Assembly (NCBI GenBank): GCA_949295995.1
Contig: CASFNK010000048.1
Coordinates: forward strand, 1-39,218
From: an uncultured Pseudomonadota bacterium
GTDB taxonomy: Bacteria; Pseudomonadota; Alphaproteobacteria; RF32; CAG-239
Length of the DNA stretch: 39,218 bases
Direction: 5' to 3'
Part shown: in pieces, positions 9,107 to 17,293 of the stretch
Position numbering within the stretch: the stretch's first letter is position 1
Layout: the number at the start of each line of letters is the position of its first letter
The notes under the pieces: model-generated
Database searches by the model: none
The model's input: only the letters and a program-made list of their open reading frames with translations
What the model was told of the DNA's origin: nothing
Position numbers and translations under genes: made by a program

Positions 9107-10030
9107 TTACTTAAACCAGCAACGCATAACGCCGTTGCACCAATAATTATCCAAATCCTTATAGCCTGTCGCACAACCCGTTACGCAGTACTTTTGTGAG
9201 CAATCTTCATATTCGCATACATTCCCTGCAGGACAGCTCGAAAGTGAACATCTAAAATCGCAAGTTTTGCAATTATTGTAATATTTAATCCCGTTCATCA
9301 GGCAGTAATCACTCGGGGTTACAGGGCCTAAGTCCGAACAGGTCATATTGTAACCACTCTTGCATTGGCAAGATGTATAGTAGGTTACGCCGTTTTGCGT
9401 ACAACCCGTCCCCACTCCTTGTTGATTTTGACCATCACATTTTTGATTATAGTTGCTGGGACAAACACATTTGCTGTAATAAGTTACACCCTCTTCCATA
9501 CAGCCAGTTCCTTCCGGAACTTGCGGTGAGGTACAAGTCGTTACCGGATACAAACTCCTGTCGCAATAGCACATATATTTACCGCCGCAGCTATCCCCGC
9601 TGACGGTATTAGGATAACTACAAGCACTCTTATCGTACTTGTAACGACTATCGCAACATTTATCAAAATAAGCTGTATTATAAGGACATTTTAAACCCGG
9701 TAACAAACCTGCACCACAACTGGTCAGGCTGTAACCATCTTTCTTGCATTGCTCAATCGTCGGGTCGCCGAAATCTATATTCCCGAAGTCTAAATTTTGA
9801 CCTCCGGTGATGAATGAAACAGATGCGGTTTTGAAATTTAGATGATTGGGCAAGCCTATCTCTAAGCCTGCCCAAGATAGCGGTTCAAAGGTTTGGTTTC
9901 GACTGGTTCTTACGAAGTGTATGTATGTAGAGGTTGCCGCCTGCGAACGTTCATGAACACTAGTTTCACTCACACCTCCCAATCCGGTTAGCGCAAGTAC
10001 GGATAATCCTATCACAAGCTGCTTTCTCAT
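9107..10030 (-). CDS. Secreted Cys-rich repeat protein, function unknown
   Basis: The 307-residue protein has a signal peptide (about 1-32) and a short N-terminal domain. The rest is Cys-rich with three imperfect repeats of about 30 residues, each built around GC..(E/N)GVTYY..C.C. It also carries a C..GY...C......LKCP module like the downstream gene. Many disulfides are likely in the periplasm or outside. The start is set at MRKQLV (10030): GAGG lies 7 nt upstream, inside a reading that is four codons longer. I do not recognise a named family. A role in adhesion or surface structure is a guess. Confidence 0.7.
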   Translation of the reverse strand: MRKQLVIGLSVLALTGLGGVSETSVHERSQAATSTYIHFVRTSRNQTFEPLSWAGLEIGLPNHLNFKTASVSFITGGQNLDFGNIDFGDPTIEQCKKDGYSLTSCGAGLLPGLKCPYNTAYFDKCCDSRYKYDKSACSYPNTVSGDSCGGKYMCYCDRSLYPVTTCTSPQVPEGTGCMEEGVTYYSKCVCPSNYNQKCDGQNQQGVGTGCTQNGVTYYTSCQCKSGYNMTCSDLGPVTPSDYCLMNGIKYYNNCKTCDFRCSLSSCPAGNVCEYEDCSQKYCVTGCATGYKDLDNYWCNGVMRCWFK

Positions 10031-10066
10031 AATATACCTCATTATAACTGAACCCTATCTTGTTAT

Positions 10067-10095
10067 AATTTAGCATATTTCAAAGCACTTGTCAA
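10067..10095 (-). promoter_or_regulatory. Promoter of the Cys-rich secreted protein operon
   Basis: On the minus strand TTGACA (10090-10095) and TAAATT (10067-10072) are separated by 17 bp, about 35 bp upstream of the start codon. The -35 is a consensus match. Confidence 0.6.
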
Positions 10096-10231
10096 ATATA
10101 TTTATGAAAGAATTTATATTTTGGCTAACATTCTTAAATACAAATTTATACTGTATAACTTTCCTTTAATATTGCCAAACAAAAGAAACTAATATAAATT
10201 ACGCTGGCATAAATATTTAGGGAGAGAAGAG

Positions 10232-12106
10232 ATGAACACATACCTCGTTCGACGCCTACTACCTTTTTTAATATTTACATTAATCGCCGGTGGCATATAT
10301 CTACTCTGCCAAACAATCAATAATTACAATGTCTTAGACTTTTCCCTCACCGCCATCATCAAAACCTTAGGTGTTTTATTGGTTACCAGCCTTGTGGCTT
10401 TTTTATTTAGTATGGCACCCTTTGTCATCTATTTGCTCTTTTTGCCAAAATCTTGGGTCAATCAAAAATTCGATAAATTTTTCACGATTTTCTCATACAG
10501 TTTATTTGTCTTCTCAACCTATTTTGAGTTAACAGCAGCATGGATATTTTGGGATGAATTCCAATCAGCCTTCAATTTTATTGCGGTTGACTATTTGGTT
10601 TATACCAACGAAGTAATAGCCAACATTACAGAATCTTATCCCGTTTGGAGCATTATTGGCACGCTTGTTGTTCTCACCTTTGTAACGGTTTACTTCACCA
10701 AGCGTTGGTTATTTATTGACATTGCTGCCCCAAGATTCTTCCGTCGTTTATTTTACACACTTGTCTATGGATTGGTCTGCGTTTTAGCTTATCACAATAT
10801 AGACATGAGCAATTTAGAAGTAAATACGAACCGCTTTAACAATGAGCTCTCCAAAAACGGGCGTTACAGCTTGTTTAGTGCTTATCTCAAGAATGAAATT
10901 TCTTACTCAGATTTTTATATCACTCACGACCCGCAAACAAATATTGAGATTTTGCAAAACAAATTCAAAGGTAATAATGTTGCTTTTAAGAATAAAACAG
11001 ACATCACCCGTCATATCAGCACCGCCCGCCCGGAGCAAAAACACAATGTCATCATTGTACTGATGGAAAGTATGAGTTCCAAATTTCTAACCGAAAATCG
11101 CTACCCAGGTCTCTACAAAGTAACACCCAACTTAGACCGCCTCAGCCAAGAAGGTTTGTTTTTTAGCAATACTTATGCCTCAGGCACACGTTCGGTTCGC
11201 GGAATTGAGGCTGTAACTTTAAGTGTTCCGCCGCTTCCCGGTCAATCAATTGTTCGCCGTCCCGAAAATGAAAATCTCCATAGCTTAGGTTCTATTTTTG
11301 CCAAAAAAGGCTATGACAATAAATGGATTTACGGTGGTTTAGGTTATTTTGATAATATGAATTACTTTTTAGGCAACAATGGTTTTCAAGTCATTGATCG
11401 AGGCACCTGGACCGAAGATGAAATCACCTTTGCCAATGCATGGGGAGCATCAGATGAAGACACCTTTGCCAAAGTCATCAAAGAAGCAGATAAATCTTAT
11501 AGCTCTGGCAAACCATTTTTAACCTTTTTACTCACAATCTCCAACCACCGTCCCTACACTTATCCTGATGGCAAAATAGATATTAAAGGCGGACGCGAAG
11601 GCGGGGTCAAATACGCAGACTACGCGATTGGCGAATTCATCACCCAAGCCAAGACCAAACCTTGGTTTGACAATACCTTATTTGTATTTGTGGCTGACCA
11701 CACGGCCGGAGCTGCCGGTGATGAGGAGATTAATCTCGAAGACCACCACATTCCTTGGATTATCTATGCACCAAAATTGGTAAAAGCCCAAAGGATAGAC
11801 ACACCCGTCAGCCAGTTAGATGTTTTACCGACCATTTTAGGCTTGCTGAACTTTGATTATGAGAGCCACTTTTACGGACAAGACGCACTTTCTCCCAATT
11901 ATGAGAGTCGCTTTTTCGTTAGTAATTTTCAAAAAGTCGGCTATGTCAAAGACGGTATTGATATTATCTTAAAACCCATTAAAGAGCACTCATTCCACCC
12001 TCAAGAAGTCTCCACCAAAGAACAAGAGGAATTATTGAACGAAGCCGTTGCCTTTTATCAAACCGCATCGGATTGGAAACAAAATCTCAAGGATGAAAAG
12101 GAATGA
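10232..12106 (+). CDS. LtaS/OpgB-type sulfatase-fold phosphoglycerol transferase
   Basis: The N-terminal part (about 1-215) has five hydrophobic segments. A periplasmic sulfatase-fold domain follows. Expected catalytic positions are visible: Glu near 279 (VLMES), a Thr nucleophile candidate near 318 (SGTRSVRG) and Asp-His near 489 (VADHT). Characterised relatives move glycerol phosphate from phosphatidylglycerol to lipoteichoic acid or osmoregulated glucans and release diacylglycerol. The acceptor here is unknown. A phosphoethanolamine transferase is an alternative, but the Thr context looks more LtaS-like. GGGAGAGAAGAG precedes the start. The stop overlaps the PAP2 start by 4 bp. Confidence 0.82.
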   Translation: MNTYLVRRLLPFLIFTLIAGGIYLLCQTINNYNVLDFSLTAIIKTLGVLLVTSLVAFLFSMAPFVIYLLFLPKSWVNQKFDKFFTIFSYSLFVFSTYFELTAAWIFWDEFQSAFNFIAVDYLVYTNEVIANITESYPVWSIIGTLVVLTFVTVYFTKRWLFIDIAAPRFFRRLFYTLVYGLVCVLAYHNIDMSNLEVNTNRFNNELSKNGRYSLFSAYLKNEISYSDFYITHDPQTNIEILQNKFKGNNVAFKNKTDITRHISTARPEQKHNVIIVLMESMSSKFLTENRYPGLYKVTPNLDRLSQEGLFFSNTYASGTRSVRGIEAVTLSVPPLPGQSIVRRPENENLHSLGSIFAKKGYDNKWIYGGLGYFDNMNYFLGNNGFQVIDRGTWTEDEITFANAWGASDEDTFAKVIKEADKSYSSGKPFLTFLLTISNHRPYTYPDGKIDIKGGREGGVKYADYAIGEFITQAKTKPWFDNTLFVFVADHTAGAAGDEEINLEDHHIPWIIYAPKLVKAQRIDTPVSQLDVLPTILGLLNFDYESHFYGQDALSPNYESRFFVSNFQKVGYVKDGIDIILKPIKEHSFHPQEVSTKEQEELLNEAVAFYQTASDWKQNLKDEKE

Positions 12107-12792
12107 AAAAACTTCTCATTGGCTTGAGTGTTGGTGCACTATTACTGTTAGGTGTTTTAGTACTGGAATATTATACTGACTGGGATGTGATATTGCAGGA
12201 GCATTTTTTTGACCGTGCTAATAATCGCTGGTTAATCTATCCGGAATTGCATAAAAAACTGAGTTTTATTTTTTATTCCGGTTTAAAGAATATCTTAATT
12301 GCCACTGCCGTCTTTTGTTTAATGCGCCTACTATATTCAATTAAGCACCCAAACTTAAGAGCCGGCAATCAACCTTACCTGATAATGCTGTTGAGTATTA
12401 TATTTGTGCCGTTAATTGTCGCCAGTGCCAAAGATTTTACCAACGTCTATTGTCCCTATCAGCTCAACATCTACAACGGGCTTTACCCTTTTGTCAGAAT
12501 CTTGGAAGACTATCCTGCTGACTTTATTCAGCCCAAACCGGGACGTTGTTTTCCGGCGGGACACGCCACGGCTGGTTTTGCTTTTATGGCACTTTATTAT
12601 TGTTTTGAGAGCAAAAAGAAACGCATTTTAGGATTATGTTTAGGGTTACTTTTAGGCTGGACGGCATCTATTTATCAAATGTATCGCGGGCAACATTTTC
12701 TCTCGCATTCGGTATTTAGTATGATATCGGCATTTATGGTCATAATGATAATTAAGTATCTGGTTAGAAGAATTTACACAAAAAGATATTGA
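12103..12792 (+). CDS. PAP2 family membrane lipid phosphatase
   Basis: The 229-residue protein has about six membrane segments. It carries the PAP2 signature: KPGRCFPAGHATAGF at about 145-159 (motif C1 elements and the PSGH-like PAGH) and YRGQHFLSHSVFS at about 190-202, which holds the catalytic His. Family members remove phosphate from phosphatidate, phosphatidylglycerophosphate, undecaprenyl-PP or lipid A on the periplasmic side. The substrate cannot be told from sequence. The ATGA overlap with the upstream transferase makes coupled translation and a shared lipid pathway likely. Confidence 0.85.
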   Translation: MKKLLIGLSVGALLLLGVLVLEYYTDWDVILQEHFFDRANNRWLIYPELHKKLSFIFYSGLKNILIATAVFCLMRLLYSIKHPNLRAGNQPYLIMLLSIIFVPLIVASAKDFTNVYCPYQLNIYNGLYPFVRILEDYPADFIQPKPGRCFPAGHATAGFAFMALYYCFESKKKRILGLCLGLLLGWTASIYQMYRGQHFLSHSVFSMISAFMVIMIIKYLVRRIYTKRY

Positions 12793-12891
12793 TTTTTATC
12801 AAAGAATTATTAAATTCACCGCATTAGACTTTACTTTATAAGCAAATAATGATATCAAACAATAAAATTCAAAAAAATACTGAGAAAAGAA

Positions 12892-13623
12892 ATGAAAATA
12901 AGATACTACGGACTGCGTCTAAATATAGACACCTACAAAGCCAATATAGAAAAATACCGCAATCGCCTCCGCAATTCTGCATTTAACCCCAATGTTTTAG
13001 CTGCTGATTTACACATCGATGTAAACAAATCCTTTAAAAAGGAATGCCTGCGTAAATTAATCCACCTGAGTTCGCTTTGGATTCCGGCTTTAATTTATTT
13101 TGTAGAACCGGCAATTTGTATCACCATTTTCGCCACCATTTTCATTGGCGACGTAATTTTGGAATATGGTAATTACAAGAAATGGCGTTGGGCAAGAAAA
13201 ACTTTTGGATTACTTTTTTATAAAGCATTAAGAAACAAAGAGCTAAAGCGCAACGAACTCCAGCTCAGCGGCGGAGCTTATGTAATGCTGGCAGCCATTG
13301 CCTGCACCCTACTTTTTCCGACCAATGTTGCGGTTGTCGCACTAAGTATCATGCTTATTTCTGATACTTGCGCGGCCATTTTTGGCAAAGCCTACGGCAC
13401 CAGGAAGCTCTACAAACACAAATCATTAGAAGGCACGGTTGCCTTTTTTGTAAGTGCCTTGGTTATTATGATTTTGTGCAATATGATTTTACCGGTAACT
13501 TATGCCAGCATCATTGCGGCTTTTGCCGCCACCATGGCAGAAATGTACGAGGACAAGATTGAAATTGATGATAATTTATCAATTCCTTTAAGTATTGGTG
13601 CAATCATCACCCTTCTTCCGTAA
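12892..13623 (+). CDS. SEC59/DGK1/VTE5-type polyprenol or diacylglycerol kinase family protein
   Basis: This 243-residue protein has about 60 polar N-terminal residues and then six or seven membrane segments. The family signature is seen near residues 158-187: a Ser-Asp-Thr-Cys-Ala-Ala start, FGK, a Lys-rich stretch, and KSLEG before AFF. Relatives phosphorylate dolichol, phytol or diacylglycerol, usually with CTP. Lying 99 bp behind the PAP2 gene, it may rephosphorylate diacylglycerol released by the transferase. That is inference. The leader has only a weak GAGAAAAG ribosome binding site. Confidence 0.75.
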   Translation: MKIRYYGLRLNIDTYKANIEKYRNRLRNSAFNPNVLAADLHIDVNKSFKKECLRKLIHLSSLWIPALIYFVEPAICITIFATIFIGDVILEYGNYKKWRWARKTFGLLFYKALRNKELKRNELQLSGGAYVMLAAIACTLLFPTNVAVVALSIMLISDTCAAIFGKAYGTRKLYKHKSLEGTVAFFVSALVIMILCNMILPVTYASIIAAFAATMAEMYEDKIEIDDNLSIPLSIGAIITLLP

Positions 13624-13652
13624 AATAAACAATCAACACCATCAAATAAGAC

Positions 13653-13681
13653 TTGCCAAAACAAACTGCTTGTGCTTATAT
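13653..13681 (+). promoter_or_regulatory. Promoter of the orphan gene at 13726
   Basis: TTGCCA (13653-13658) and TTATAT (13676-13681) are 17 bp apart, in the order CTTGCCAAA then TTGTGC before the -10. The same -35 and spacing occur upstream of the orphans at 31371 and 32461. Confidence 0.5.
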
Positions 13682-13696
13682 CCAGCACAAGCAGTT
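13664..13696. promoter_or_regulatory. Perfect 12-bp dyad framing the -10 element
   Basis: AACTGCTTGTGC (13664-13675) is repeated inverted at 13685-13696, with the -10 hexamer in the 9-nt centre. No T tract follows on the plus strand, so an operator is more likely than a terminator for the kinase gene 40 bp upstream. Confidence 0.45.
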
Positions 13697-13725
13697 ATCA
13701 TTATGTCTAACCAAATTTTATTATC

Positions 13726-14088
13726 ATGAAAGAAGTAACAAATTTAAACAGCCACGATGCTTATACCGCATTGGGCTATGCTGCCGGAAAATTCAAAGTT
13801 CATGTTGAATCGTCGCAAGTCCACACCCGCTTGGCCACTTTTCAAAAGAAATGTTCCCAATTTGGTAAAGGACAAAAGGTTGCCGTCTGGTATATCCGCT
13901 GTCAAGATGAACAAGAACAACAAAAATATCTGTTGCTTGCGGTTGGCGAAACCTTGCACAATGCGGTTTTGACCAATCCAGAAGATGTGAAGTTTGCCGA
14001 AATCAGCGAAACCGAACTCGCCGGACAAACTTTCAAACTCCACAAGCAAGATAGTTTTGCGGAATATGAACCGGTAAGTAAGGAGTAA
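13726..14088 (+). CDS. Orphan protein, function unknown
   Basis: A 120-residue soluble, mixed alpha/beta-looking protein without signal peptide or membrane segment. I recognise no family. It has its own promoter and its own terminator (14102-14135), so it is a single-gene unit. No Shine-Dalgarno sequence is present. Instead, an eight-codon upstream frame (13703-13729, MSNQILLS) ends in TGA that overlaps the start codon as ATGA, so reinitiation may set its translation. Good codon continuity supports a real gene. Confidence 0.65.
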   Translation: MKEVTNLNSHDAYTALGYAAGKFKVHVESSQVHTRLATFQKKCSQFGKGQKVAVWYIRCQDEQEQQKYLLLAVGETLHNAVLTNPEDVKFAEISETELAGQTFKLHKQDSFAEYEPVSKE

Positions 14089-14101
14089 ATACTTCAATTC
14101 C

Positions 14102-14135
14102 AATGGCTTAAGTCTTTCAGCTTAAGCCATTTTGT
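14102..14135 (+). terminator. Terminator of the orphan gene at 13726
   Basis: An 11-bp stem (14102-14112 with 14121-14131) has an 8-nt loop and is followed by a T-rich stretch. Confidence 0.75.
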
Positions 14136-14258
14136 ATATTTTCTGAAATTTTTGTCATTTTTCACTTGCTTTTTTATTTTATTTGTGCTTTTATTCTTTT
14201 CAGTGATTTATAATTATATGTTTAACCGCCCCCACAAGGGGCATAAAAATTTACAATT

Positions 14259-14636
14259 ATGTGCAAAAAACATTTGAACCAGGAGTACTTGAACGCAGCC
14301 ACTACAAAATCAGCAATGATTGCTGCAACCGGACGTGAAATTAAAGAAGTTGGAGCATTCACCTTGGTGGTTTCCAAACAAAGTGGAAAAGGAGACCGCA
14401 AAGACCTGATACAGCCAAATGTCCCCGTCAAGGTCTGGGCAGAAATAACATCCGGCGCTGACTTTGCGGTTCGCCCGCTCATCAAGGAATCCGGAAAAAA
14501 ATCCAAGGTTGAAGTTATTGACACCGCCAATGTGGTGTCCATGACGCCTTTGACGGAGTTTGAATACGACGGTGTTCACTACCTCCGCCAAAGAGTGGAA
14601 AATGTTCAGCGTTTTGCTGAAATAAGAAAAAAATAA
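14259..14636 (+). CDS. Orphan protein, function unknown
   Basis: A 125-residue basic protein (many Lys/Arg) without signal peptide. A beta-rich middle carries the segment VPVKVWAEITSG. No family is recognised. There is no Shine-Dalgarno sequence. A 19-codon upstream frame starts at 14218 and runs across the start codon in another frame. A GCCCC/GGGGC hairpin lies between the two starts. The gene is alone between terminators at 14102 and 14719. Confidence 0.6.
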   Translation: MCKKHLNQEYLNAATTKSAMIAATGREIKEVGAFTLVVSKQSGKGDRKDLIQPNVPVKVWAEITSGADFAVRPLIKESGKKSKVEVIDTANVVSMTPLTEFEYDGVHYLRQRVENVQRFAEIRKK

Positions 14637-14718
14637 CTCCAATCTTATTAACCTGTTGCGTGCAGCTATCGTGAGATACCTCCCCGCAACATGAAAAACA
14701 CACTATTGAAAAAACACA

Positions 14719-14756
14719 AAAAAACGCCCCAATCATACCTGATCAGGGCGTTTTTT
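14719..14756 (+). terminator. Terminator of the orphan gene at 14259
   Basis: An 11-bp stem of A-tract plus CGCCC (14719-14729) pairs with GGGCG plus T-tract (14746-14756). Confidence 0.8.
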
Positions 14757-14839
14757 CTTGAAAAATAAAAAATTTCCATTATAACAACGTCAATAACACT
14801 ATTTTTCTATATTTATTAACCTCTAAATTTTTTTGACGT

Positions 14840-15196
14840 ATGAAACCTAAAGGATTTCAAAGCAAAAATGTTGAGGCCGACAAAATCATTCCTCAACTTC
14901 AAGCGGCTCAAAAGCGTTTTAACATTACCATTGCGCCAGACACACCGCTGGAGAGATTAAAAATCTCACCCAATCGTAAAACTTACTTTTTAAGTGCCAA
15001 TCACACTTACTGCTGTGCCGGTTACAAGAGTTCTGACGGCAAAAGTTATCTCATCTTTGATATGGGCTCTGGCAACATCTGCACCATTGAAGCAAGCCAC
15101 GCCGCAATTAAACCGCTGGAAGATAACATCTGCTTAAACGGCATTCAGCTTGAACTCAAAAACACCGAAAAAGGCTGGAAATATGCAAGAAAGTAA
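14840..15196 (+). CDS. Orphan protein, function unknown
   Basis: A 118-residue soluble protein with a basic N-terminus and a central Cys pair (residues 58-59 in 'YCCAGY') plus two more Cys. I recognise no family. The leader is AT-rich and has no Shine-Dalgarno sequence. A TATATT -10-like element lies about 35 bp upstream, but no clear -35 is seen. It ends in its own terminator and is the third single-gene unit in this run. Confidence 0.6.
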   Translation: MKPKGFQSKNVEADKIIPQLQAAQKRFNITIAPDTPLERLKISPNRKTYFLSANHTYCCAGYKSSDGKSYLIFDMGSGNICTIEASHAAIKPLEDNICLNGIQLELKNTEKGWKYARK

Positions 15197-15212
15197 GATT
15201 GCTCATCACTAA

Positions 15213-15244
15213 AAAACCCCGATATATCAGAATATCGGGGTTTT
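15213..15244. terminator. Bidirectional terminator between the orphan gene and folA
   Basis: A 13-bp perfect stem (15213-15225 with 15232-15244) has a 6-nt loop. It serves the plus-strand orphan and the convergent folA gene. Confidence 0.88.
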
Positions 15245-15247
15245 CAT

Positions 15248-15817
15248 TTACCTGCTTTCTAATAAGAGCAACAAACGTTTCAAAACCGATTGTTCAACAA
15301 AATCACCTTTTTTCACCCAAAGAGCGGCACACACACCATCTTTTTCAAAATCATCCGTAATCTTAAAATATTTTTTGTGCATAGTTTCCACACATGGTGT
15401 AATGGTAATTTTTTCACCCTCGAGCTTAGAATTTATCTCGCCCAAATAAACGCAATCAACAATAATATCCGGCATTAATTTCGGCGCACCGTTCACAAAA
15501 GCATCATAAACCTGTGCCCCGCCTCCGATATACAAATCTTCTTCAAATTCCTTAAAAAAACGAATGTCAGAAAGCCAATGCTCATTTTTGGCAATTTGTT
15601 CATCTTCCGGCTGAAAAGAAGACAGCACCCAAACCTCACATTTTTCCAAAATTTGTTTTGGAATGGTCTCAAATGTTTTACGACCGAATACTACATTTTG
15701 TTCCGCAATCACATCTGCAAAGAAGCGACTGTCAGATGGAACATTCCAAGGAATTTCTTTTCCCACTCCAATCAGATTTTCTGTTTTTTCTCGACACCAA
15801 ATGGCAACTTTCGTCAT
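15248..15817 (-). CDS. folA: Dihydrofolate reductase
   Basis: DHFR reduces dihydrofolate to tetrahydrofolate with NADPH. The 189-residue protein shows the substrate-loop motif IPWNVPSDSRFF (about 23-34), the NADPH motif VVFGRKTFETIP (about 42-53) and the late glycine motif LYIGGGAQVYDAF (about 95-107). It is somewhat divergent: 'IGVGKEIPW' stands in for the usual IG..N.LPW, and the catalytic acid is the Asp in PSD. A short tail follows the domain. It links to glyA and fmt, which make and use one-carbon folates. Confidence 0.9.
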   Translation of the reverse strand: MTKVAIWCREKTENLIGVGKEIPWNVPSDSRFFADVIAEQNVVFGRKTFETIPKQILEKCEVWVLSSFQPEDEQIAKNEHWLSDIRFFKEFEEDLYIGGGAQVYDAFVNGAPKLMPDIIVDCVYLGEINSKLEGEKITITPCVETMHKKYFKITDDFEKDGVCAALWVKKGDFVEQSVLKRLLLLLESR

Positions 15818-15871
15818 AGTGTATCCTCCGTCATATTAAGATGAGTATAAAACTATTTCTCTAAAAGCCAA

Positions 15872-15905
15872 TAAAAAAGCCAAAGATACCCTTTGGCTTT
15901 TTTAT
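15872..15905 (-). terminator. Terminator of the orphan gene at 15922
   Basis: A 14-bp stem of A-tract and GCCAAAG pairs with CTTTGGC and a T-tract around a 5-nt loop. It lies between the orphan stop and the folA start on the minus strand. Confidence 0.85.
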
Positions 15906-15921
15906 TTTAAACTTCAGAGAG

Positions 15922-16827
15922 TTAACGGAACGATTTCCACCACCACTTGAACTGTCCTGTTTTAAACAGCAATTTGTGTTGCTGATGCTTTGCCAGAAAA
16001 GCCCAATTTTTTGCCTCAACGGCTTCTTTGTACACATCTTCCTTTTTGCTCTCAATAACTTGCCCCAGATAATCTTCCCAATCTATCTCGTCATAGAAAC
16101 CAAAAAAGGCTAAAGTGCCCCATTTTTTATTTGCCACATAAGGCTTGGTATATTTCTTATAATCTAACAAGAAATCGTTGCAACATTTGGCAAACAATAG
16201 CTCTTGCATACCATTATCATACAAAATTTCTAAAATGTCAGATACAGAAAAACCATTAAATGCAGTAAAAGAAGTTCCCTCAAAAACTTCCTTCCATTTT
16301 TTGAGTTGGATAAGTCTTTCCATGCCAGCCTTTGTAAAAGCAAGAAATTGATACAATCCCTTATGACACGCATAGTCCAATTGACCATATTTGACCAAAA
16401 GTTGATATTTTTTATACTTTGCCAAAATATCAAATTGCCCATTCTCTGCCAAAATATAAAATTTTTCTTTTTGAGCCAAAATGTCCCATAATTGATATTC
16501 CACTAAAGTTTTTACATGGAAATTTTCCTTAATGTAATTGTAGTATTTTTGCTCCACAAAAAAAAACTCAGTTTTTTTCTTCCCCCAATAAAAGCACAAA
16601 AAGGGATAGCAATCATTTGCCAAACGAACACTTGACTGTATGGCTTTTTGAATCACCTTTTCATAACCGAAATCAATCAGAGCATTCAAAATAAATGGTG
16701 TGAGACCATAACCTTTTGCAACCATATCCAAAAAAGTGTTGATTTGACCATCTTTAATGCGACAAAACAAAAGTTGATCATGTTGTTCTGGCGTTAGAAA
16801 ATCTAACCTTTTTTCATAATCTGCCAT
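15922..16827 (-). CDS. Orphan helical-repeat protein, function unknown
   Basis: A 301-residue soluble protein rich in Lys, Phe, Tyr and Trp. Repeats of about 20 residues follow the pattern ILA......LL...GQFD: 113-132, 133-152 and a further copy near 276-294 (LAKHQQHKLLFKTGQF). This suggests an alpha-solenoid like TPR or ankyrin scaffolds. I do not recognise a family. There is no Shine-Dalgarno sequence before the ATG. A strong promoter lies about 50 bp upstream. It is single-gene, with its own terminator. Confidence 0.7.
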   Translation of the reverse strand: MADYEKRLDFLTPEQHDQLLFCRIKDGQINTFLDMVAKGYGLTPFILNALIDFGYEKVIQKAIQSSVRLANDCYPFLCFYWGKKKTEFFFVEQKYYNYIKENFHVKTLVEYQLWDILAQKEKFYILAENGQFDILAKYKKYQLLVKYGQLDYACHKGLYQFLAFTKAGMERLIQLKKWKEVFEGTSFTAFNGFSVSDILEILYDNGMQELLFAKCCNDFLLDYKKYTKPYVANKKWGTLAFFGFYDEIDWEDYLGQVIESKKEDVYKEAVEAKNWAFLAKHQQHKLLFKTGQFKWWWKSFR

Positions 16828-16874
16828 AATAAGATAAATTTTAAGTTTGACATAAAAATAAAATTATTGGTCCC

Positions 16875-16902
16875 ATATTAGCAATAATTTTCCTTTTGTC
16901 AA
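16875..16902 (-). promoter_or_regulatory. Promoter of the orphan repeat-protein gene
   Basis: On the minus strand a consensus TTGACA (16897-16902) and TAATAT (16875-16880) are 16 bp apart. Confidence 0.6.
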
Positions 16903-16932
16903 TAAAACCTCTGCTCGCTTCAACTAATTCAC

Positions 16933-16961
16933 TTGAAATCTCATAAGATTATGGCTATACT
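16933..16961 (+). promoter_or_regulatory. Promoter of ssrA (tmRNA)
   Basis: TTGAAA (16933-16938) and TATACT (16956-16961) have 17-bp spacing. The predicted start near 16968 coincides with a GCTGA-GCAA-TCAGC hairpin that opens the acceptor RNA. Confidence 0.65.
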
Positions 16962-16967
16962 AATTCC

Positions 16968-17278
16968 CGCTGAGCAATCAGCTACGACACTAGAGGCAGT
17001 ATAAAATAGGCTTTTAGGACCCGGGGGCAGTACCCGGCACCTCCACCAATAAAACGCCATGGGGGTGAAACAGGATAGACTGGGAGCAGTAAAGATATGA
17101 GCTGTGTCCGGTGAGATACCACCGTTATCGGTTCAAATTAAAATGAATGCTAACGATAATAACGTAGCTCCAGTTGCTTTGGCTGCTTAGTCTAAAGCGA
17201 CAATTCTAAATTCTTATGGCTTTGGATAGTCGTAAGTGGGGTTTGGGCCACCTAGCAACAGAACGGCCTTTATTCAAA
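16968..17278 (+). ncRNA. ssrA: Circularly permuted two-piece tmRNA; tag ANDNNVAPVALAA
   Basis: tmRNA rescues stalled ribosomes and adds a degradation tag. The acceptor piece comes first and ends in CCA at 17046-17048. It has a T stem CCGGG/CCCGG with the loop GGCAGTA typical of alphaproteobacterial tmRNA. After a 12-nt spacer the coding piece starts at 17061. Its GGGGGTG pairs with CACCTCC (17038-17044) to form the acceptor stem. The tag frame is 17149-17190: GCT resume codon, ANDNNVAPVALAA, TAG. The 3' end near 17278 is approximate, set by partial pairing of 17265-17275 with about 17003-17011. Confidence 0.93.
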
Positions 17279-17293
17279 CAGAAAGGGAAACGG

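Noticed and set aside
17216-17293. Longer N-terminus for SspB
   Set aside because: These codons lie in the tmRNA coding piece. The ATG at 17294 has a ribosome binding site and begins the conserved domain.
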